Assembly: GCA_030538915.1 (NCBI GenBank)
Contig: JAUNTC010000002.1
Span: forward strand, 1 to 55,957
DNA from: Lachnospiraceae bacterium
Lineage (GTDB): Bacteria; Bacillota; Clostridia; Lachnospirales; Lachnospiraceae
DNA: 55,957 nucleotides
Direction: 5' to 3'
Below, piece after piece: positions 15,671 to 24,175 of the stretch (the first letter of the stretch is position 1; every line of letters begins with the position of its first letter). The translations under genes and the position numbers were made by a program. The notes under the pieces were generated by a model. The model searched no databases, was not told the origin of the DNA, and worked only from the letters and a program-made list of their open reading frames with translations.

Positions 15671-16378
15671 TTATCTAGTCTTTTCCTTTTCTGTTATTTC
15701 CAATATGATTGCTTTTTTGTTTACAACTTTGAATTTCACTTCCATATTCGCATAGCTCATTCCGTAAATCCTTTCCGGATCATCCTGATAGGCCGGGCGC
15801 GGATCCTGCTTTAATATTTCATACAATACAGAAATTTTCTCTTTATTCTCATCTGCAAGACCACCGGTTACTTCTTCCGGAACAGATACCTCCAGTGCGT
15901 ATTCTTTCACAGCTCCGGCAAATCCGGCTTTCGCCTCCGGATGTATATCAATGTGTGGCAAATACGGTTTGATATCATAGATTGGCGTTCCATTTAGAAG
16001 ATCTGCTCCACTTACGATAAGTGCCGGAGCACCGTCACCTTCCCAGTCGATTTTTTCCAGCCTCACACTGGAAAGCCCCATTCCGTTTGGGCGAAATGGG
16101 GATCTTGTTGCAAATACACCAACTCTTTCATTGCCACCAAGTCTGGGTGGCCGTACAGTTGGATGCCACGTTGTATGAGCAGCCTTCGAGAAATCCCAAA
16201 TAAGCCAAAGATAACTGTATTCTTCTAATCCACGAAAGGCTTCTTTGTTCCTGTACTCCTTTACAAAACATATTCTTGCTTTTGCATCTACAAGACCGCT
16301 CTGTCTTGGGATCCCGAATTTTTCTACATAATCGTTCTCTATATATGCGATCGGTTTTATAATTCTTTCGTCATTCAT
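15671..16378 (-). CDS. trmO: tRNA (N6-threonylcarbamoyladenosine37-N6)-methyltransferase TrmO
   Basis: SAM-dependent enzyme that methylates t6A37 to m6t6A in some threonine tRNAs. The 235 residues match E. coli TrmO in length and motifs: the single-sheeted barrel signature FATRSPFRPNGMGLSSVRL, DIKPYLPHID and the C-terminal QDPRPAYQDDPERIYG. The opening KPIAYIENDYVEKFGIPRQ is also typical. It lies 19 bases after the pentapeptide gene in an apparent operon. Confidence 0.92.
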   Translation of the reverse strand: MNDERIIKPIAYIENDYVEKFGIPRQSGLVDAKARICFVKEYRNKEAFRGLEEYSYLWLIWDFSKAAHTTWHPTVRPPRLGGNERVGVFATRSPFRPNGMGLSSVRLEKIDWEGDGAPALIVSGADLLNGTPIYDIKPYLPHIDIHPEAKAGFAGAVKEYALEVSVPEEVTGGLADENKEKISVLYEILKQDPRPAYQDDPERIYGMSYANMEVKFKVVNKKAIILEITEKEKTR

Positions 16379-16397
16379 AGTTTTTTTCGATTTCCTT

Positions 16398-17111
16398 TTA
16401 ATAAGCCTCTGCCTCTTCTCTTGTCATCCAGAAATGAATTCCGGTTGTAGAATCCATCCAACGATCTTCGTTAAAATTTTTCACTTCCACCCATTCGCCT
16501 ACTTTGTAGACAAAATTTTCATCTACAAGAGACCATGCTTCTTCATAATTTTTTGTAAAATCAAAACTTTTAATTGTAAGGACCTTCGCCTTGCTGCACC
16601 GGCAAGATGGCAAAGTAGCTGATGTGCGTAGTGCATCCGCCGGGATAAGGAGCTGCACCATCCGGTTGTTGACACATTTTTTATATCCTAAAAATGCACC
16701 TTTTTCCGGACAGCGAAGTCGAAACCACTGCGTGCTCTCGTCTGCCTTTACCCCTTTAAGATTTGCTTTTTCTAATACTGCACCATATAAATCAGCCCCT
16801 TCGATATTGCAGTTACGCATATCACAATATCGAAAGGAGGCCGTCTTCATATTTGCGTTTTTAAAATTTGCATCACGCAGGGAGCAATGATCAAATAGCG
16901 CATTGACGACTGCGCTTTCCTCAAAATTGGCAGCGTCCAATGTTACACCTTCAAACGAGCTCAACGTAAAATCAACATTGCTAAGATCTGCTCCTGTCAG
17001 ATCTCCGGGCTCGATCCTACACTCTCGAAATGTAAGTCGCTCTCCATCTTTTCGCTTCTTCAACTGTTCCAGTAAATCCAATCTTTTTAAATCCTGCATG
17101 ATTCCTGCCAT
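16398..17111 (-). CDS. pentapeptide-repeat protein
   Basis: The 237 residues contain a central right-handed quadrilateral helix of A(D/N)LxX repeats, from about residue 30 to 125 (GADLSNVDF, ANFKNANMKTASFRYCDMRNCNIEGADLYGAVLEKANLKG). The C-terminal 110 residues have no repeats and include a CRCSKAKVLTI segment seen in a domain attached to such proteins in Firmicutes. I start at the ATG at 17111, with AAGGTGA 6 bases upstream, not the GTG two codons earlier. Function is unknown, and nothing suggests a topoisomerase-protecting Qnr protein. Confidence 0.82.
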   Translation of the reverse strand: MAGIMQDLKRLDLLEQLKKRKDGERLTFRECRIEPGDLTGADLSNVDFTLSSFEGVTLDAANFEESAVVNALFDHCSLRDANFKNANMKTASFRYCDMRNCNIEGADLYGAVLEKANLKGVKADESTQWFRLRCPEKGAFLGYKKCVNNRMVQLLIPADALRTSATLPSCRCSKAKVLTIKSFDFTKNYEEAWSLVDENFVYKVGEWVEVKNFNEDRWMDSTTGIHFWMTREEAEAY

Positions 17112-17125
17112 ACGCACTCACCTTC

Positions 17126-17668
17126 TTATAAATCTACGATTCTCGCTCTGTGATGGATATGTGGTAAAAATTTCTTTAACAGATCTTCTGTCTTAAATTT
17201 TAAATGTGTTGTATTGATTCCAGTATTACATACAAAATACTCACCTTCTGCAACTTCCTTGTCGATGATCACCTGCACATAATCATCTTCATCTGTAAGA
17301 AGTCCGACTACACTTGCAGATCCCGGTGTTGTTCCAAGATGCTCAAGCATATGCTCCGGTGTAGCAAATGACATATGTGACACACCTAGTTTTTTGCTGA
17401 AAGATGCAGCATCAAAATCTTTTTCTTCCGGCATAACAAGAAGGAAAAATGTTGTTTTCTTACGGTTGCAAAGAAATACATCTTTTCTCACCGGTGCGCC
17501 TAACACTTCCCCGATCTCTCTACATTCTTCCATAGAAGACGCTGGATCATTGTCCACGCGTTCAAATGGAATCCCTAATTTTTCAAATACTTTATATGCT
17601 TTCTGTTCCAACGGCATACGTTCACTTACATTCTCCGGTACCGTATTTGTAATTTCACTGATATACAT
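17126..17668 (-). CDS. YbaK/ProX-type aminoacyl-tRNA deacylase
   Basis: Trans-editing protein, probably PrdX/ProXp-ala-like, that hydrolyses Ala mischarged on tRNA-Pro. The 180 residues contain KDVFLCNRKKTTFFLLVMP, with the conserved Lys, and GTTPGSASVVGL, with the substrate-binding Gly-x-x-Pro-Gly turn, and end LPHIHHRARIVDL. The start has GGAGG upstream. It is first in an operon with the pentapeptide, TrmO and GNAT genes, and two of these four are tRNA-quality functions. Confidence 0.88.
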   Translation of the reverse strand: MYISEITNTVPENVSERMPLEQKAYKVFEKLGIPFERVDNDPASSMEECREIGEVLGAPVRKDVFLCNRKKTTFFLLVMPEEKDFDAASFSKKLGVSHMSFATPEHMLEHLGTTPGSASVVGLLTDEDDYVQVIIDKEVAEGEYFVCNTGINTTHLKFKTEDLLKKFLPHIHHRARIVDL

Positions 17669-17705
17669 GGGCTTTATCCTCCATTTTCTTTTTCTCTACG
17701 TGGCT

Positions 17706-17714
17706 ATTATAACA
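17706..17714 (-). promoter_or_regulatory. extended -10 promoter of the ProX-trmO operon
   Basis: TGT followed by consensus TATAAT (17711-17706) forms a TGn extended -10 about 40 bases before the gene. No good -35 was seen. Confidence 0.5.
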
Positions 17715-17794
17715 CAACCCTCTTTTTCCTGCTTTCTTTTCTTTCCAAAAACACGTATAATTATAGAAGAAATTAATGCAAGGAGAATCAGATC

Positions 17795-18373
17795 ATGAAA
17801 TATATTTTAGCTTCTGCCTCACCGCGCAGAAAAGAATTACTTGAAAAAACCGGCATTTCATTCGAGATCATCCCTTCCTCTATTGAAGAGAAGATCACCG
17901 AAGAATTGCCGGCTGATATTGTTACTGAGTTGGCTTTTCAAAAAGCGGACGATGTATTTGAACATTATCGCACTTCTCACAAAGAGGAATTCACCGTGAT
18001 CGGCGCAGATACAATTGTCTGTTACAAAGACGAGATACTTGGAAAACCTGCTGATGAACAGGAAGCTTTAGATGTACTGTCTATGCTTTCCGACCGCACC
18101 CACCAGGTTTACACAGGCGTTGCACTTCTTACCTGGGAAAATGGTAAGAAAATCATCCGCACATTTTATGAAAAAACCGATGTGACTTTTTATCCGATCA
18201 CGCGAAGTGACCTGCTTTCCTACATTGCATCCAAAGATCCCTTTGACAAAGCAGGGGGATATGGGATCCAAGGTGATTTTTCGATCCATGTAAAATCAAT
18301 TACCGGAGATTATAGCAACGTAGTCGGTCTTCCGATCGGACGTCTCTATCAGGAGATGGAGCTTGCAGATTAA
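17795..18373 (+). CDS. maf: Maf-family nucleoside triphosphate pyrophosphatase
   Basis: House-cleaning enzyme that hydrolyses dTTP/UTP or modified nucleotides. The 192 residues start MKYILASASPRRKELLEKTG, with the family signature ASASPRR at 6-12, then VIGADTIVCYKDEILGKP and DKAGGYGIQG. AAGGAG precedes the ATG. Its stop codon TAA (18371-18373) overlaps that of the convergent aminotransferase. Confidence 0.94.
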   Translation: MKYILASASPRRKELLEKTGISFEIIPSSIEEKITEELPADIVTELAFQKADDVFEHYRTSHKEEFTVIGADTIVCYKDEILGKPADEQEALDVLSMLSDRTHQVYTGVALLTWENGKKIIRTFYEKTDVTFYPITRSDLLSYIASKDPFDKAGGYGIQGDFSIHVKSITGDYSNVVGLPIGRLYQEMELAD

Positions 18374-19611
18374 CTTGCAAGTTTCATCTCTTCGTATTTT
18401 GCAGCTGCATCGTTAATGGCAGCTTCCATAATGATCATCAGTTCATCGATCTGCTTCTTTGTAACGATAAGTGGTGGAATCATACGGTTTACACTGTCTC
18501 CGATCGCTGTGATAAGAGCCATACGGTCTAAGCAGCCGTGTTTTACTTCCAAAGCGATTGGGATATCATATTCACATCCTACTAGTAATCCTCGTCCTCT
18601 TGCTTCTTTTACATGTGGCAGAAGGGCGAGCTTTTCTTTCATATATTCACCCATCTCTTTCGCATTTGCACTCAAATCATTGTCCAGGATCTCGCCAACT
18701 GCGGCATAAGCTGCTGCGCATGCCAGCGCATGTCCGCCATAAGTAGATCCGTGTGTTCCTGCAGTAAATGATTTTGCTACTTTCTTTGTAGCACAGCATG
18801 CACCGATCGGCATTCCGCCTCCCATTGCTTTCGCCATAGATACAGCATCTGGTTTCACGCCATATCCCATATAAGCCATTACATCTCCGGTACGTCCCCA
18901 TCCGGTCTGTACCTCATCAAAAAGAAGAAGCATATTGTTTTCATCACACAATTTGCGAAGACCTTCCATAAATTCCTGTGTTGCAGGATGTACGCCGCCT
19001 TCTCCCTGGACAGGTTCAATCATAATTGCAATTGTATTTTCAGTTACTTTTGATTTGAAATCTTCAAGATTATTATATTCTGCATATGAAAATCCTGGTA
19101 GCATCGGTTTAAATCCATTCTGGATCGCATTGTCCGGCTGTCCTGTTGCAGACATTGCACCGTATGTTCTTCCATGGAATCCGTTTTTCGCTGTAATAAT
19201 ATGGTATTTTTCCGGTCCAAAATGATCTGTTCCATATTTTCTTGCCATCTTGATCATACATTCGTTTGCTTCTGTTCCGGAATTCTGGAAGAAAATCTTG
19301 TCCATTCCGATTGTATCACAGATTTTCTTTGCAAGTAATGCCTGCGGGATTGTATATGGATAGTTGAATGTATGAACGATGTCACCAAGCTGATCTTTGA
19401 TGGCTGCTTCTATTTTTTCATTTCTGTTACCCGCACTGTTTACAGCAACACCGCCATAGAAATCAAGATATGCGTTGCCCTGCTCATCATAAATATACAT
19501 GCCTTCTGCACGTTCAGCGATAAAGTCATATCTTTCATATGTCTCTACCATGTACTTGTTTACGATTGCTTTTAATTCTTTTGCTGTAAGTCCTGTATCT
19601 TTTAATCTCAT
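18370..19611 (-). CDS. argD: class-III PLP aminotransferase, acetylornithine aminotransferase-like
   Basis: Fold-type I aminotransferase that, if ArgD, interconverts N-acetylornithine and N-acetylglutamate semialdehyde. The 413 residues show FQNSGTEANE (109-118), GFHGRTYGAMSATG, the PLP-binding FDEVQTGWGRTG (Asp232) and the Schiff-base Lys261 in SMAKAMGGGMP. No other arg biosynthesis gene is nearby, so gamma-aminobutyrate or another omega-amino substrate is possible. The ribosome binding site is AAGGAGG. It is transcribed just downstream of rpsU, from which a strong terminator separates it. Confidence 0.85.
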   Translation of the reverse strand: MRLKDTGLTAKELKAIVNKYMVETYERYDFIAERAEGMYIYDEQGNAYLDFYGGVAVNSAGNRNEKIEAAIKDQLGDIVHTFNYPYTIPQALLAKKICDTIGMDKIFFQNSGTEANECMIKMARKYGTDHFGPEKYHIITAKNGFHGRTYGAMSATGQPDNAIQNGFKPMLPGFSYAEYNNLEDFKSKVTENTIAIMIEPVQGEGGVHPATQEFMEGLRKLCDENNMLLLFDEVQTGWGRTGDVMAYMGYGVKPDAVSMAKAMGGGMPIGACCATKKVAKSFTAGTHGSTYGGHALACAAAYAAVGEILDNDLSANAKEMGEYMKEKLALLPHVKEARGRGLLVGCEYDIPIALEVKHGCLDRMALITAIGDSVNRMIPPLIVTKKQIDELMIIMEAAINDAAAKYEEMKLAS

Positions 19612-19638
19612 TCTTCATATCCTCCTTATTTTTAATAA

Positions 19639-19673
19639 TAAAAAAGGACACTGCATCTATTGATACAGCATCC
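19639..19673 (-). terminator. rpsU terminator
   Basis: On the minus strand a 12-base stem (19673-19662 with 19657-19646, including G-U pairs) with an AATA loop is followed by a run of Ts. Confidence 0.85.
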
Positions 19674-19686
19674 ATGCTTGCACATA

Positions 19687-19863
19687 TTAGTTATATTTGC
19701 GCTTTCTAGCAGCTTCTGATTTTTTCTTACGTCTTACGCTTGGTTTTTCGTAATGTTCTCTTTTACGAATCTCCTGCTGAATTCCAGCTTTTGCGCAGTT
19801 TCTTTTAAATCTGCGTAAAGCGCTATCTAACGTTTCGTTTTCTTTAACGATTACATTTGACAT
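19687..19863 (-). CDS. rpsU: 30S ribosomal protein S21
   Basis: Small basic protein at the 30S platform involved in initiation. Reading the minus strand from the ATG at 19863 gives 58 residues beginning [20 protein letters not shown], then [20 protein letters not shown], ending [13 protein letters not shown]. This is a clear full-length S21. Purine-rich GGAGGTTAGGTG lies upstream. It has its own promoter and terminator. Confidence 0.97.
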   Translation of the reverse strand: MSNVIVKENETLDSALRRFKRNCAKAGIQQEIRKREHYEKPSVRRKKKSEAARKRKYN

Positions 19864-19942
19864 AGTCTCACACCTAACCTCCCCTCCAGTCCTATATTGT
19901 GCATAATACGACTGATCGGGTATATTTATTGCACTACATAAG

Positions 19943-19970
19943 ATTATAGCACATTTTTTTCACACGTCAA
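19943..19970 (-). promoter_or_regulatory. rpsU promoter
   Basis: TTGACG (19970-19965), a 16-base spacer and consensus TATAAT (19948-19943), giving a leader of about 75 bases. Confidence 0.75.
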
Positions 19971-20052
19971 TGTTTTTCTTTCACTTTGAGCAAACTTTAG
20001 GCAAACTTTCCAATTTTCACCATCTTTGCACGTGTTTTCATCATCAATGTCA

Positions 20053-20901
20053 CTACATTCGACGACTGGCTCCCTTCACAACATGACTTGCCAACACAGA
20101 TGTGGTGACACTTCCGACGCCTCTTGGAACCGGGCTTATGTAGGACGCCTTCTCTTTGACATGCTCATAATCCACGTCGCCACAGAGATTGCCCTCCTCG
20201 TCTACATTGATACCAACGTCTACGACAACAGCCCCCTCCTTGATCATATCTTCTTTGATTATCTTTGCACATCCTGCACAGGCAATGATAAGATCTGCAT
20301 CCTTACATTCTTCTTTCAGATCTTTTGTTCTTGTATGACAGATCGTCACCGTTGCATGCTCATTGAGAAGCATCATAGACAACGGCTTTCCTACAACCAT
20401 ACTGCGCCCTACAACCGTAGTCTTCATTCCCGCAAGATCAATCTTATAATAATGAAGCATCTCCATCACTGCCTGCGCTGTACACGGTGCATATCCGTCT
20501 GTCTCACCTAAAAATACTTTTGAACTGTTCACAGGATTCATGCAATCAACATCTTTCTCAAGACGGATCGTCATCTTCACCTGTTCTTCATCAAGTCCGG
20601 AAGGAAGTGGGCGGAATAATAAAATTCCATCTACACTCGGATCATCATTCACTTTTGCGAATGCATTTTCAAATGCGTCCTGCGAAATATTTTCTGGAAG
20701 TTCAACTACCCGGCACTCAATCCCGACTATCTCCATACATTTTTTCGCACCACGCTCATATGCCAGATCATCTTCTCTTGCTCCGACACGGATGATTGTA
20801 AGACACGGAGTAACTCCTTTTTCTTTCAGACATTTCACTTCTTCACTTAATGTCATTTTCATGGATTTTGCAACTTCTGTTCCAAGCATCACTGTACTCA
20901 T
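20053..20901 (-). CDS. folD: FolD-like methylene-THF dehydrogenase lacking the cyclohydrolase Lys
   Basis: FolD normally oxidises 5,10-methylene-THF and hydrolyses methenyl-THF. The 282 residues keep the fold: VVELPENISQ, KDVDCMNP, the dinucleotide site VVGRSMVVGKPLSMMLL, GAVVVDVGIN and SPVPRGVGSVT. The catalytic stretch that is YVxxKxK in FolD reads YERGAKK, so Ala52 replaces the key Lys, and GILVQLPLP reads GILLFRPLP, so Phe96 replaces the active-site Gln. PCTP is PCTA and GGVGPMT is RGVGSVT. Human enzyme studies tie that Lys to cyclohydrolase activity. With fchA 18 bases upstream, this is probably a dehydrogenase only. It is the last gene of the glycine-cleavage operon, and no terminator was seen after it. 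Confidence 0.88.
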   Translation of the reverse strand: MSTVMLGTEVAKSMKMTLSEEVKCLKEKGVTPCLTIIRVGAREDDLAYERGAKKCMEIVGIECRVVELPENISQDAFENAFAKVNDDPSVDGILLFRPLPSGLDEEQVKMTIRLEKDVDCMNPVNSSKVFLGETDGYAPCTAQAVMEMLHYYKIDLAGMKTTVVGRSMVVGKPLSMMLLNEHATVTICHTRTKDLKEECKDADLIIACAGCAKIIKEDMIKEGAVVVDVGINVDEEGNLCGDVDYEHVKEKASYISPVPRGVGSVTTSVLASHVVKGASRRM

Positions 20902-20919
20902 TACTTACTTTCCTCCGTA

Positions 20920-21552
20920 TTACTTTTTGATCTTACCACATACTTCCGCATAAATGCGTTCCTTATAGGACTGCCCTTCCTGAATAAGTTCATTTGCAGT
21001 TTTATTAAGTTTCTCTGCACGCTCCCGGTTTTTCATCAGTCCTGTATTAATAAATACATTCAAAGAAGCACCTTCCAACGCAGCCTGAGCAAATAAAATT
21101 CCAACTCCTACGTCACTGATTGCAATCATACTTCCTTTTTCGCCCAGTACTTCTAATATTTTCATAGACTCCAACACCGTCTTCATTATATCCATCGGCA
21201 CAAGGCTGGCTTCATACAACGCCTTCTCTAATGTCTGCTCCTTGAAAGCTTTTTCTTCCGGTGTATCTTTCGGAAGTCCGTAAGCTTTTGACAACGGCTC
21301 AAATACTCTTGCATCCTCATCCGTAAGCTCCACAAGACGATCTCTTATTGCTTCTAACTGTCCGCGTGCCTCTATGATTTCTTCTTCTACGTCCGCATAT
21401 TTTTTCTTACCCACTGTCAGATTGGCAACCATCATACCAAGTGCAGCACCAAAAGCACCAACCGCAGCAGATGCACCTCCGCCACCCGGAACAGGTGCGG
21501 AAGAAGAAAGAACATCTATGAATTCTGTCGTTTTTTTCTCGAGCATCATCAT
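20920..21552 (-). CDS. fchA: methenyl-THF cyclohydrolase FchA (cyclodeaminase/cyclohydrolase family)
   Basis: Homologue of the C-terminal domain of formiminotransferase-cyclodeaminase. In clostridia and acetogens FchA hydrolyses 5,10-methenyl-THF to 10-formyl-THF. The 210 residues show SSAPVPGGGGASAAVGAFGAALGMMV at the N-terminus and AISDVGVGILFA in the second half, both family landmarks. Three in-frame ATGs open the gene, and AGGAGG suits the first. No formiminotransferase or histidine-degradation gene is nearby, so a cyclohydrolase role in glycine-derived one-carbon flow is preferred over cyclodeaminase. Confidence 0.88.
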   Translation of the reverse strand: MMMLEKKTTEFIDVLSSSAPVPGGGGASAAVGAFGAALGMMVANLTVGKKKYADVEEEIIEARGQLEAIRDRLVELTDEDARVFEPLSKAYGLPKDTPEEKAFKEQTLEKALYEASLVPMDIMKTVLESMKILEVLGEKGSMIAISDVGVGILFAQAALEGASLNVFINTGLMKNRERAEKLNKTANELIQEGQSYKERIYAEVCGKIKK

Positions 21553-21587
21553 ACATTCCTCCTGCTCACATTATTTTTATCCGCAGA

Positions 21588-21673
21588 AACTAAAATAATA
21601 CCGTAATTTTAGTTTCCGGCTCTTCTTCATTATATTTTAAAGCGCCAGTTGTTGCAACTAAAATTACGGTATT
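21588..21673. repeat. interrupted palindrome with competing hairpin, lpdA-fchA gap
   Basis: AATACCGTAATTTTAGTT (21597-21614) and its exact reverse complement (21656-21673) flank 41 bases. A third copy of the core, AACTAAAAT at 21588-21596, can pair with ATTTTAGTT at 21606-21614. The 18-base and 9-base hairpins cannot form together. The structure could be a small MITE-like repeat, an RNA-stability element or a switch. No U-run follows the long stem. Confidence 0.75.
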
Positions 21674-21709
21674 TCAAAGAATTCTAATTTATACTATTGA
21701 ATTCTTGTC

Positions 21710-23113
21710 TTATTTCTTTTTCTTTGGTGCAATATGGATTGCTCCACCTTCTAACTCTTCTAAAGCTTCTCCGATACCTTCGTTGTAAGTCGGATGCGCA
21801 CGCATTGCCTTTAACAACTGTGGTACTGTCATCTTATTTGCGATTGCTGTAGCAAACTCACCAATCATATCTGTTGCACGGGCACACATCATCTGTGCAC
21901 CTAAAACTTCATCGGTTTCTTCGTTTGCAACAACTTTGATAAAGCTTCTCTCTTCTTTCGTGATCAATGATTTTCCATTTGCACTCATAATAAATTTACC
22001 AGTTTTTACTGGAATTCCTGCTTCTTTCACTTCATCCTCAGTCATTCCCACAGAAGCGATCTCCGGCTCTGTATATACACAGCCTGGTACAACAGATAAA
22101 TCGATGGATGGCTCTTTTCCATTCAAGTATTCAACCACAACCACACCCTGTGCACTTGCTGTATGCGCTAACTGCATTCCTTTGATAAGATCTCCGATCG
22201 CATATACGCCTTCGATACTTGTCTTGAAATGTTCATCTACAACGACTCTACCTCTCTCCATTTCCGGTGTTGCATCTTCTGCAAAAAGTCCCTCTGTATT
22301 CGGGATACGTCCAACTGCGCAGAGAACATACTGTGCAGCTGCCTCACATTCTTTTTCTTTCTCTGTATACTTGCATACATACTGTCCGTCTCTTTCCTCT
22401 ACAGACTGTACACCTGCGGATGTATGTACATCGATTCCTCTCTTCTTAAGAAGCATCTTAAGGCTCTGTGAGATCTCTTTGTCCATATTCGGAACAAGTC
22501 TTGGCATAGCCTCAAGAATTGTAACTTTACATCCAAGCGCTGAAAACGCAGTTGCAAATTCAACACTGATAACGCCACCGCCAATAATAACAAGGCTTTC
22601 TGGCATTTCTTCTAATTTAAATAATTCATCACTGGATAATACACCTTTCAGATCCATACCTGGAAGCGGAAGCATAAATGGTTTGCTTCCTGCTGCAAGG
22701 ATAATATTCTCAGCCTCAAGTACCTTTGTCTCTTCCCCTTCAACCTGTACTTTATGACTTCCAAGCAGTTTTCCGTGTCCGGATACAAGTGTAACTTTGT
22801 TTGCTTTCAAAAGCTGTTCGATTCCACCTACAAGCTGGTCTGTTGTTCCCTGCTTGTACTCTAAGATTTTACTATAATCAAATGCTACGTCTGATGCGAA
22901 AAGACCAAATCTTTCTGACTCCTGCATTTCTCTGTACAAAGAGGATGCATGGATCATAGCCTTTGCCGGGATACAACCACGGTTCAGACATGTTCCTCCG
23001 ACACGAACATTTTCTACCAGTGCAACATTCATACCTTCTTTTGCCGCTTTGATCGCAGCAACGTATCCTCCCGGTCCTGCACCTACTACAATTACATCAA
23101 ATTTCTCACTCAT
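21710..23113 (-). CDS. lpdA: dihydrolipoyl dehydrogenase (glycine cleavage L-protein)
   Basis: FAD flavoenzyme that reoxidises the dihydrolipoyl arm of GcvH with NAD. The 467 residues show the FAD motif VVGAGPGGYVAA (10-20), the redox pair Cys42/Cys47 in GGTCLNRGCIPAKA, an NAD motif VIIGGGVISVEFA and the C-terminal HPTYNEGIGE with the catalytic His-Glu. There is no N-terminal lipoyl domain. Its place after lplA in the gcv operon supports a dedicated L-protein rather than a pyruvate dehydrogenase subunit. Confidence 0.96.
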   Translation of the reverse strand: MSEKFDVIVVGAGPGGYVAAIKAAKEGMNVALVENVRVGGTCLNRGCIPAKAMIHASSLYREMQESERFGLFASDVAFDYSKILEYKQGTTDQLVGGIEQLLKANKVTLVSGHGKLLGSHKVQVEGEETKVLEAENIILAAGSKPFMLPLPGMDLKGVLSSDELFKLEEMPESLVIIGGGVISVEFATAFSALGCKVTILEAMPRLVPNMDKEISQSLKMLLKKRGIDVHTSAGVQSVEERDGQYVCKYTEKEKECEAAAQYVLCAVGRIPNTEGLFAEDATPEMERGRVVVDEHFKTSIEGVYAIGDLIKGMQLAHTASAQGVVVVEYLNGKEPSIDLSVVPGCVYTEPEIASVGMTEDEVKEAGIPVKTGKFIMSANGKSLITKEERSFIKVVANEETDEVLGAQMMCARATDMIGEFATAIANKMTVPQLLKAMRAHPTYNEGIGEALEELEGGAIHIAPKKKK

Positions 23114-23140
23114 GTTACATTCTCCTCGTATGTTACCTGT

Positions 23141-24139
23141 TTACCAATCTAAAGATTTGAGCCATTCGATAATATCTTTCATCATCTTATTTTCAACTTC
23201 TTCCTCAGACCAGAACAAACCCAGTTCTGTACAGATAACATCTTTTTTGTATTTTAAACCTTTTAAATATTTCGGGATCTCATCTGCGATCGCCGGTTTT
23301 AAGGCATCTGTGTAAACAATAATGTCTTCCACTCTTCCTTCCTGAACATAGAAGTTCAGGGAAATCTGACCCCAGTCAAAACGACGGGACTTCATCTCGT
23401 TAAATGGAATCTTACGTCCATAACGCCACTCCCATGATTTTAATCTGTCTGTGATCTCTTCTACTTTATTCTGATCAAGATCATCCATCTTGATCACATC
23501 TGTCTTCTCGCCATATACTTCAGAGAATGCTTCTTTCAAAGCTTCCTTCATACGGTCTACTGTAATATCCGGAACAAGTTCCTTAATATTTACAACACGA
23601 GATTTTACAGAGCTTACACCTTTGGACTGTAATTTTTCTTTGGATACGGTCAAATATTTTGACATCTCATCCACCTTTACATCCAACATAATCGTTCCGT
23701 GGTGATAGCAATGATCGCCGTCTTTATAGAATGCATTTCCGGAAAATTTTCTTCCATCGATCAGTATATCGTTTCTTCCGGACTTTTCTGCGCGTACACC
23801 AAACTTAGCTACCGCTTTCTGGATAACTTCTAACTGCTTATCTACATTGTAATTTTCTTTATTTACTAAAAATGTGAAATTTAAATTACCAAGATCATGA
23901 TAGACTGCGCCACCACCGGACAATCTTCTTGCCAGAAATCCGCCATCGTTTTCCAACTTTTCAGTAAGGCATTCTGCCCAGGCATTCTGGTTACGTCCGA
24001 TTACTATCGTATGTTGATTCTGCCACAGATATAAGATACATTCTTCTTTTTGACAGCGGAAGAATAAATATTCTTCCACTGCCAGATTTTTATATGGATT
24101 ATACTGATCGCTTTCGATATATGTCAATTTGTTAATCAC
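23141..24139 (-). CDS. lplA: lipoate-protein ligase
   Basis: Activates lipoate with ATP and attaches it to GcvH, here the only visible acceptor. The 332 residues have RRLSGGGAVYHD (71-82), the conserved Lys131 in GRKFSGNAFY, and the C-terminal accessory domain characteristic of LplA (from about 250, SWEWRYGRKIPF). It lies 36 bases after gcvPB and 27 before lpdA, so lipoylation is co-expressed with its substrate. Confidence 0.94.
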   Translation of the reverse strand: MINKLTYIESDQYNPYKNLAVEEYLFFRCQKEECILYLWQNQHTIVIGRNQNAWAECLTEKLENDGGFLARRLSGGGAVYHDLGNLNFTFLVNKENYNVDKQLEVIQKAVAKFGVRAEKSGRNDILIDGRKFSGNAFYKDGDHCYHHGTIMLDVKVDEMSKYLTVSKEKLQSKGVSSVKSRVVNIKELVPDITVDRMKEALKEAFSEVYGEKTDVIKMDDLDQNKVEEITDRLKSWEWRYGRKIPFNEMKSRRFDWGQISLNFYVQEGRVEDIIVYTDALKPAIADEIPKYLKGLKYKKDVICTELGLFWSEEEVENKMMKDIIEWLKSLDW

Positions 24140-24175
24140 TTCAATATTCTCCTGCCATATAAAACAAACTAGTTA

